From: Ascochyta rabiei | Lineage: Eukaryota > Ascomycota > Dothideomycetes > Pleosporales > Didymellaceae | Direction: 5' to 3' | Assembly: GCF_004011695.2 (NCBI RefSeq) | Contig: NC_082420.1 | Span: 186,001 to 250,000 of the forward strand | Length of the DNA stretch: 64,000 nt | Part shown: one piece after another, positions 56,710 through 64,000 of the stretch | Layout: each line of letters begins with the position of its first letter | Numbering within the stretch: position 1 is the first letter of the stretch | Notes under the pieces: model-generated | The model's input: only the letters and a program-made list of their open reading frames with translations | What the model was told of the DNA's origin: nothing | The model's database searches: none | Made by a program: the position numbers and the translations under genes

Positions 56710-59700
56710 TTATTAGCTCTATATAACTATTCTCTCTTAATTCTTCTTATCTAAGATTCCTTATATCCTTTCTTTCTTTTATAGATAAATAAAAGGTTAT
56801 AGCTACTACTAGAGAAGTATTAGGGTTCCTTCTAGTTAGGATCTCCTAAAGCAGTTATATAAAAGCCTTATTATACTTTTATAAGAGGTCTTACGACTCT
56901 TTTATATAATTAGGACGCTATAAGGGTCTATCTATAGAGTTTATAGACTCTAGGTAGTAAATAATTATAAAGTTAAACTTAGATAGTACTAAGTATGCCC
57001 TTACTTACTAATAGCTAAGAACCTTTGTCTCTATAAACTATTTTAGGTTTTAGTAATCTGTTAAGATCTTAATAAACTATTTTATATTTTAGTAATCTGT
57101 TAAAATCTTAAAGAAGGTACTATCTAATTATCTTTACTAATACTGTAGGCTCTAGATAATTATAAGAAGTTCTCTAATTATAAGTATTATAGTTATACTT
57201 AGCTTAGATTAACTTCTTTAAATAGAAGTCTACAGGCCTCTATTAGGCTAGCTTCCCCTCCCTAAGGACTAGTTAACTAAGGATTCCTAAGATAGCGTCT
57301 CTAGAGGCATCTACTTCTATTCTATTCTGTCTTCTAGGTATAAAATAGACTAAGATAGGTATATTAATAAATAAGTCCTTTATATTCTAGAAAGCTTATA
57401 GGGATTCTTTATTTAGCTTAAGAGGCTAACTCTTCTTCTTCCTTATTACCTAACTAGATTAGGCTAAATTTAGCCCTTTCTAGGTTATTTAGGTTAATAG
57501 CAAGGCTAATTTAGAAAACCCTATAATAAACCTCTAATAGTAGTTTATAAAGCCTATAAATACTTAGATATTATAAACTATACGCAGGATTAGCTATTCT
57601 TAGATTGTTTTAACCCTGTCTAGGTTAATACTTACCCCTTTAGGTAAGACTATGTACCTAAGGTACTCTATACATTAATAGTGCTATTTATACTTATCTA
57701 GGCGTATATAGAGGTTTACTTTGCAAAGCCTCTCTAAGACCTTCTTAACGTGTCTAACGTAGTCTTACTCTATCTTAGAGTATACTAATATATTGTCTAG
57801 ATATATAATATAAGTTATATTAACTCATTCTATTAGTGCCTTATTTATATAGGCCTAAAATTAGGTAGGAGTATTTATAAGTCTAAATAGCATTACTATG
57901 TACTTAAAATATCTATACCTAGTTTAAAAAGCCGTCTTCTACTTATTCTCTTTCTTAATTTAGATATAGTAGTACGCCTTATATATATCTAGTTTAGTAT
58001 AGAACTAAGCTTACGCTAGTTGTTCTAGTAACTCTATAATTAGTAGTAATAGATAGTAGTTTTTAACTATTATCTTATTTAGACCTCTATAGTCTACACA
58101 TAGTTATAGGTTACTATCTTTCTTCTTTAAAAAGAGAATAGGCGCTTCTACTAGCAACCTTAAGTGTTGTATCTAGCTATATTATAGATATTCTACTAGA
58201 TACTTTCTAAGTATCTCTAGTTCTATTATAGATAGCCTGTATAACTGTTAGTAGAGGAAAGTAGCTCCTTCTATAATATTAATTACTAGGTTATACTCTC
58301 TATACTCTAGTAGAACCTAAGTATTATCTTCTAATTTAAAGTGCGTATAATTGCAATACACTTCTAGAATTAGGCCTCTTTTAGTAGATGTTAGGTTATA
58401 TATACCTACTAAGTTTACTATATATATATAAATGTCTACTAAGAGACTTCTTATAGTGTGTTTAAACTCTTTAGTATCTTTTAATACTATTTTCTCTAGT
58501 TTAGGAGAGTCTCTATACTTCTTCCCTTAGAAGAGTATATAATAGCTTAAATAGCTTAGCTTATAGTTTATCTAGTTTATCTAGAGTAATCTAAGGTATA
58601 TCTTATACCTTTATAGGTCTATAACTATAAAAGGTATCTATTAGACCTTCTATCTTCTATAGGAGTTAATAATAGATACTTCTACTGTAGTTACTCTATA
58701 GATAGGCAATTCTGCTCTACCTACACCTTTAGCTCTACCTACACCTTTAGCTACTATTTTATTTAATAGTATAACCTCTAGATCCTACTTCTTTACTAGG
58801 AGAACTAAAATTAAGTTAAGTTATAACCCTCTATCTATTAAGGCTTCTACATTCTCTATATTACCTATAAATGCTTTAACTATAAGTAGGTATGTATATT
58901 TTAGGTACTCTACCTTATAAAGAGAGATATCTTTCTTCTTCTTTTTAGATAATTTAATATAGGCTATAAGAGAGAAGATTAGGTCTTAGGCCCCTTGTCT
59001 TTTCCTAACTTATCTAGAGTAGGGTCTTTCTAGTTTAAACTTAGCTTTAGGTAGTTAGGGTAGTAGTAACTAGTTTCTCTATACTTAAGGTACGTGTTTT
59101 AGCCCTTATATAGCCTATCTTAGCACTTTTTACCCTTTACTAGCTCCTTACAGAACTTCTTAGACTTAAATAACTTTTTTAGGGTTTTTATATTCCCCTC
59201 TAACCTAAAGTTACTAAATTAATACTTCTGTAGTCCTTTATTAGTTGTCTTACCCTTAGCTAGAGTCTTCTTAGGTAGCTGTTAGCTAAAATAACCTAGT
59301 CTCTAGTTAGTAATATTAGCTTACTCTTCTACCTTTAGGATTATATCTCTTTATTTATAGAGGATTAGAAATAAGTCTTTTTATATACTAGGTAGCAGTA
59401 CAGCAATATATTCTAGAACTTAGAGCTCTAGCGTACTTAAGTTACCTAGTTCTTCCTATAGTAGATATATAAAATCTAATAGATCTATAGAAGACTAAGA
59501 TTTTTACTACTTATATTACTTAAAGGATTTATACGCTACTTACTTATATTTAGCTAGCGTTTCTAGAGTATCTAGTATAATTCTCTTTAGCTCTTACTAC
59601 GTTAGTTTCTAGGTTAACTAATTATAGTAGTTAGTTATGTAGTAGGCCTACTATAACGTCTTTAGGTTCTCTAAGAGGTACCTTATACTAAAGTTAATCT

Positions 59701-60300
59701 TCTATTCCTCTATAAGGAAATTAACTAGAGATTAGAAGAAGTATCTCTTATAATTTCTCTTCTAATAGTTATATTTAGCGTAGTTACGCTTTATATACTT
59801 CTGTAAGGGTTTAAGTTATAAAAGATTTATAGATAGAGAAGATTATAGTTTCTCTACCCCTTCTAGTACTTTTTAGAAGAATAGGATTATTACTAGATCT
59901 TCTTTGTTGTATTTGCGTCTAAGTTTATAAAAAGAGGAAAGTTCTTCTTAGTCTTTTATCTCTTTTAACTATTAACACAAGTTTTCTAACTCCTATTATT
60001 AATTACCTACTTCTACGCTATTTTAACCCCTTTTAGCTATAGTTACCCTATAGATATAAACTCTAAGGTAAGATATACTACCTAGGGAACTTACTAATTC
60101 TCTTAAGGTACTATAGACACTTAGTGTCTATTAAGGTATCTTCTTATCTATAGAGGAAGGTGTTACCTTACGCTCTACTAGCTCTCCTAAAGGTAGGTTG
60201 TCTTAGTCCCTCTCTAAGGACAGTAAGCCTAGATAATTTAGTTTAAGACTTATAGTAGTTTAGGTCTATTTTTAATTATAATATAAGATTAATTAGAATA
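56710..60300 (-). mobile_element. Ty3/gypsy pol remnant truncated after RNase H
   Basis: A minus-strand frame with stops shows a protease-like stretch (VEALIDRGL near 58.84 kb), RT with EAPILFLKKKDSNL and LCVDYRGLNKI (near 58.1 kb), FYTKLDIYKAYYYI, TAF, the catalytic box YLDNILVYS (YLDD changed, near 57.8 kb), and RNase H with EVDASRDAILGIL and LSKFNFIIIYYLESIN (near 57.3-56.9 kb). The integrase expected next is absent: the frame stops within about 200 bp at the LTR of the 7.4-kb element. The right part (59-60.3 kb) should be gag. The right boundary is approximate. Confidence 0.8.
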
Positions 60301-60917
60301 TAAAGAGTATATAAGAAAATTATAAAAGAAGATAAGGTTAAGGAGAATAGTAGGTGAATTAAGGTACGTATTGTGTAGTAACAAGACTAATTACTAGAGT
60401 ATTAGTAATAACCTCTAACACCTTTATATATTCTAGGCTAACTAGCCCTATAGTAGCTTGCTAAGACTAGTAGAGGTACCTTTAGGCCTAGCGCCTAATA
60501 GTACAGCGCTTACAGGTAACTATAATAGTCTAATCTTTATTATTTATAGAATTACTATGCTTATAATAATAGATAGTACTATAAGATATTATTTATTTAG
60601 CTTATAAGAACATAAGCTAGAAAGAAGGAGGATAGTGTTACGAATATAAATCCTAAGAAGAGAATTACTAGGTTTTATTAATAGATATTATAAGGTAGTA
60701 TAATAGCTAGTAAGTAGGCTATTACCCTATAGGTAATAATAAGATAACTTACGTATAAGCTGCTAGAGCTATAACAGGTAAAGCGTTCTATAAGATAAAG
60801 GCTAAGTAAGCTAAAGAGTTTATAAGATAAATAACTAGCGTTCTATAGGAATTCTTTAGGATTCTATAAGACTTATAAGACTATAGGACTTTATCTTATA
60901 AGACTATAGAACATCTT
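60301..60917. other. AT-rich stretch of unclear origin
   Basis: About 600 bp with local repeats of CTATAAGA and TTATAAGACTATAG (60770-60910). It may contain the LTR of the truncated pol element, but no second copy is present in the window to prove it. Confidence 0.3.
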
Positions 60918-61149
60918 AAGTATATAGTTAGTAGGAATATAACCCTTATAGTTTGTGTTTAACCTTATTAATTAAGTTTGTCTTTAGAATTTTAATCTGC
61001 TCTTAAACTAGACAGTCTACTCTATACTATTTATTACACCCTATCTTTATAAGCTTTGCTTAGTTAATAACCCTAACTAATCTACTACTACTAATCCCTA
61101 GAAACTAATGTAATTAGTGTTTACGGTCTTTAACTAAAGTATAACTTTA
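60918..61149 (-). mobile_element. Partial LTR in inverted orientation
   Basis: This stretch is the reverse complement of about the first 230 bp of the LTR at 63502-63944; for instance TAGTTAGTAGGAATATAA, AAGCTTTGCTTAGTTAATAA and AACTAAAGTATAACTTTA correspond. Differences are mainly transitions. Confidence 0.8.
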
Positions 61150-63501
61150 ATAGGATGCTGCTATTACTTTAAATATAATTAGCAGTTTGTCTAGTATTAA
61201 TTCTCTATTAGCTACTTAGAGTAAGTAAGTATTCTCCTTAAAATATAATCTAAGTCTAGCTTACTATATTACTGTTCTAGATATTTAACTTACTTATACT
61301 TCTAAGTCTAAGAGTACTATTAAGGCTACACTATTTAGTTTAACAGGTAGCTTAATAAGGTAATTGTTCCTAATCCTATTAATAGATTAATCTCTAGGGC
61401 TTGTAGGCGCTAGTCTAAAAAAGTCCCCTTATTACTAAACCCTTTAGCTTCCTTAGTAGAGTAGTGCTTCTTATAGTCTACATTAAGGTAGTTCTGCTAG
61501 TATGCGTTATAGTAGTTTCTATTAACTACTAACTATATTTATATTATAGCGTATAAGTTATCTATACTAGAAAAGTATACTTTCTAGTGTTTATTAATAA
61601 GATAAAGTTTATATAGGTTATTATAACACTAGTACTATTAGTTATAACAGAGGCCTTATTATACTAGAAACTATCCTATACTAAGCTTCTTATTACACTA
61701 GGCTATATATATATTCTTAGAGTATACTATTTATATAAGGTTTCTATATTTTAAGTTTTAGTAGTCTAGAATATACTATAGTTATAGGCTAATTAGTAGT
61801 AGCTTTTCTTTCTACGTTTGTATACGTTCTAGGCTAAGCTATATTTCCTACTTACACTAAAGCTAGTCTTTAGCTTTTTCTAGGTTATTAGTAAACTTTT
61901 TACTGTTGTTAATTTCTTTTCTAAACTGTTAAACAAGTTCTTAGAGTTCTAGTGTAAATTCTCTAGTTAGAGGTCCTACTATAGGGCTAACAAGTTCTTA
62001 ACACATTTAGTAATAGGCTTCTTTATCTTTACGCTTCTAATACTATCTATTTATACATTTTTGCTTACGCGTTAGTAAGGCGCTAATCTAGTTAAACTCT
62101 TATCTTAAGGTGTCTAGTAGGTTATCTATCTTTTACTAGTAGTTATCTATTTCTTTATAGGCTATAATGTTATTAAGTATATTATTCTTATATACGCTTT
62201 TAGGTTTTAGTTCTATAACTATTAACTCTCTACTATTAGGGGTAAAGTAACGCGTTCCTTATTTGTAGAAAGGTCTGTTATACTTCTTACCTACTTAAAC
62301 TCTACTTTTAGTCCTTTTATATTCTACTGTGTAGTATTATTAATTGTTTTTAGAGTAGTACTCTATTTCTTTGCCTATTTAGGTGTTCTAGTAAGGTGTT
62401 GCTATATAAATTAGAGGTATAATATAGTTGTTATTGTCCTCTAGGCTAGACTTTAGGTCTTCTAGCAGTTATCCTATATTATTAGTGAGAATTTCCTATT
62501 TACTAGCATCTATATTATTATAATTATAGGTAAGTACACTTAACTAGCAGTAAACCTTATTTATCTAGTAATTCCTAGTAAAGTAGCCTAGTTTGCTACA
62601 GTTGTAGCAGTCCTTACTACCTTCTAATTACTTACCCCCTCTAGGCTTCTTATTCTATTACTTAGGTAGTTCTTTATTAAGGTTTAAGAGGTCTATAGCT
62701 TTAGATCTATAGTATCTACTCTAAGTGTTGCCATAAATACAGTAACTAGTGTTTAGCTAATTACAGCCTCCTTATTATCCTCTGTTTAGGTTGTGCGCTA
62801 CTAGTTCCTTAGTAGCAGATAGTTAGTAGTAATAGCAGTAGTACATGCTCTAGAGCTGTCTTAAAGTTCCTACTAAAGTTTATAGAGTTGTACGCTAATA
62901 CTAATAGTAGTATTAATTAGCTTATTAAGGGTTTCTGTGCTTGCGCTAGTGCGCATAAGTTCTTTCTTAACCTTAGGCTCTAATCCTTATTAGAACATAG
63001 TAATTAGAGCAGTGTTGTTCTAGTTATTGTTAGCAGTAAGCTGCTAGAACTCTACAGCGTAGTTAGCAGCTAACTTACCCTGCTTAATCTTCTAAATGTT
63101 ATAGTAGGTAATATGTAGTTTGTTAGAGACTCTAAAGATTAGTTTAATCTTCTCTTTAAATAGGTTAAAGTCCCTTATCTATACATCTATATTATCTAGA
63201 GCTTTACTAGCTTAGTACTGCTATATAAAGAGCTTAATCTAGGTAAACACCTTACTACGTATATAGCTAGCTGTAAGGACTACTTATTTAACCTTAGAAA
63301 CCTTCTTACCTTAGAAGGTAAAGAAGAGGTTCTATTATATAAGCTAGTTATTAAGCTTACTACAGTCTCTATAATAGAGGTTAGGCTTATTAATATTTAT
63401 AGTGCTAGTAGTAACAGTTATGTCTATAATAACGTTGCTAGACGTAGAGTTACTAGGAGTAGCATAGGATCTAATAGTACTTATCTTAGGGGTGTTTAAA
63501 A
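61150..63501 (-). pseudogene. Ty3/gypsy gag remnant
   Basis: Minus-strand reading from about 63.3 kb gives FKEKIKLIFRVSNKLH, GKLAANYAVEFQQLTANN, ALITMFRIRLKPKVKKELM and LNKLINTTISIGVQLYKLQQ, a typical gypsy gag. Near 62.6 kb a zinc knuckle survives in part (CYNCSKLGYF; the family has GH where SK..GY stands). Stops are TAG/TAA. No RT motif was recognised before the inverted LTR at 61149. Confidence 0.75.
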
Positions 63502-63944
63502 TGCTAAAGTTATACTTTAGTTAAAGACTATAAGCACTAATTCTATTAGTTCTTAGGGATAAGTACTAGTAGATTAGTTAGGGTTATTAACTAAGCAAAG
63601 CTTGTAAAGATAAGGTGTACTAAATAGTACAGAGTAGACTATCTAGTTTAAGCGTAGGTTAAGATTCTAAAGAAAAACTTAATTAATAAGGTTAAATATA
63701 AACTATAAGGTTTATGTTCCTACTAACTATATACTCTGATAATAGTATTAGTAATAGAGACTAATTAGTGTTAAGGATTCTTTAATTACACTAATTACTA
63801 ATTATACTAATTACTAATCGCACTAATTATACTAAGCCTAATTATATTATATAATCCTTAGCCTCTTACTAAGTACTAACACTGTTATATTTGCTTACGC
63901 TAAACTTAATAACTTATTATAATTACTATGCCCTATACACTGTA
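63502..63944. mobile_element. LTR of a gypsy-type element
   Basis: About 443 bp beginning TGCTAAAGTTATACTTTAG and ending ATACACTGTA. It has the same orientation as the copy at 35842-36286 and the opposite one to 60918-61149. It borders the gag remnant, so it is probably that element's 5' LTR (minus orientation). Confidence 0.7.
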
Positions 63945-64000
63945 ATTAGCTTATATCCTTCCTATATTCTGTAGATTGTAACCCCTATACCCTAATCTTA

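Larger units (their letters stand above)
35640..64000. other. AT-rich, RIP-mutated transposon block
   Basis: From about 35.64 kb to the end the sequence is dominated by TA-containing words, and reading frames longer than about 60 codons practically disappear. Recognisable transposon proteins carry TAG for Trp and TAA for Gln throughout, and repeat copies differ by CpA-to-TpA and TpG-to-TpA changes. This is what repeat-induced point mutation leaves. No host gene is visible in the block. Confidence 0.92.

Noticed and set aside
35640..64000. Giant Starship-type mobile element
   Set aside because: No tyrosine-recombinase captain gene or cargo genes were recognised; the content is explained by ordinary nested transposons.

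Overview
The window is nuclear DNA of a filamentous ascomycete, most likely a dothideomycete of the Pleosporales type. The grounds are short spliceosomal introns (about 40-60 nt, GT..CTAAC-like..AG), fungal-specific families (Zn2Cys6 regulators, a HAK-type potassium transporter, a MARVEL membrane protein, a DUF7703-like seven-helix protein, a fungal P450), and an abrupt change at about 35.6 kb from balanced-composition, gene-bearing DNA to AT-rich DNA packed with stop-riddled transposons. The species assignment is inference.

Gene-bearing part (1-35.4 kb). In order: the 3' end of a MARVEL-domain membrane protein (1-449); a six-exon HAK/KUP potassium transporter (1455-4149); a small coiled-coil protein (4449-4889); an unrecognised protein on the minus strand (5062-5754); a gap holding a short gypsy integrase remnant (about 6177-6325); a four-exon cytochrome P450 (7986-9766); a small hypothetical protein (10863-11384); a doubtful minus-strand gene (11425-12003); the ribosome-biogenesis AAA-ATPase Rix7 (12262-14545, minus) divergent from ESCRT-III Vps20 (14824-15570); a PITH-domain protein (15942-16610); the U6-associated Lsm8 (17001-17352, minus); a seven-helix membrane protein (17905-18975); a Zn2Cys6 regulator (20200-21976); an unrecognised basic protein (24165-25310, minus); a small secreted protein (25900-26515, minus); and two divergent Zn2Cys6 regulators (28420-31306 minus, 32527-35072 plus) sharing a 1.2-kb promoter full of simple repeats. 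Apart from the housekeeping genes (rix7, vps20, lsm8, the PITH protein) no pathway or biosynthetic cluster is evident.

Transposon part (about 35.6-64 kb). No intact gene is visible. Tryptophan and glutamine codons in recognisable transposon proteins have become TAG/TAA, and paired copies differ by CpA-to-TpA changes on either strand, the signature of repeat-induced point mutation (RIP). The block holds two 1863-bp Fot1/pogo-type DNA transposons, each flanked by TA (36287-38149 and 44515-46377); a plus-strand Copia remnant (about 38150-42376); a run of gypsy-type elements sharing one LTR family (LTRs starting near 42377, 48605, 49309 and 56460), including a small internally deleted unit; a second gypsy pol remnant (56710 to about 60300) cut off after RNase H; and a gag remnant (61.15-63.5 kb) between LTR copies in opposite orientation, with a further LTR copy at 35842-36286.

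The most notable points are two introns that only make sense, or make best sense, with GC-AG splice sites, one of them holding a large AG-free tetranucleotide repeat inside a transcription factor gene; the repeat-rich divergent promoter of two regulators at the edge of the AT-rich block; and the layered structure of the RIP-mutated transposons. No convincing new biological system was found. All exon boundaries were derived by hand from reading frame and splice signals.
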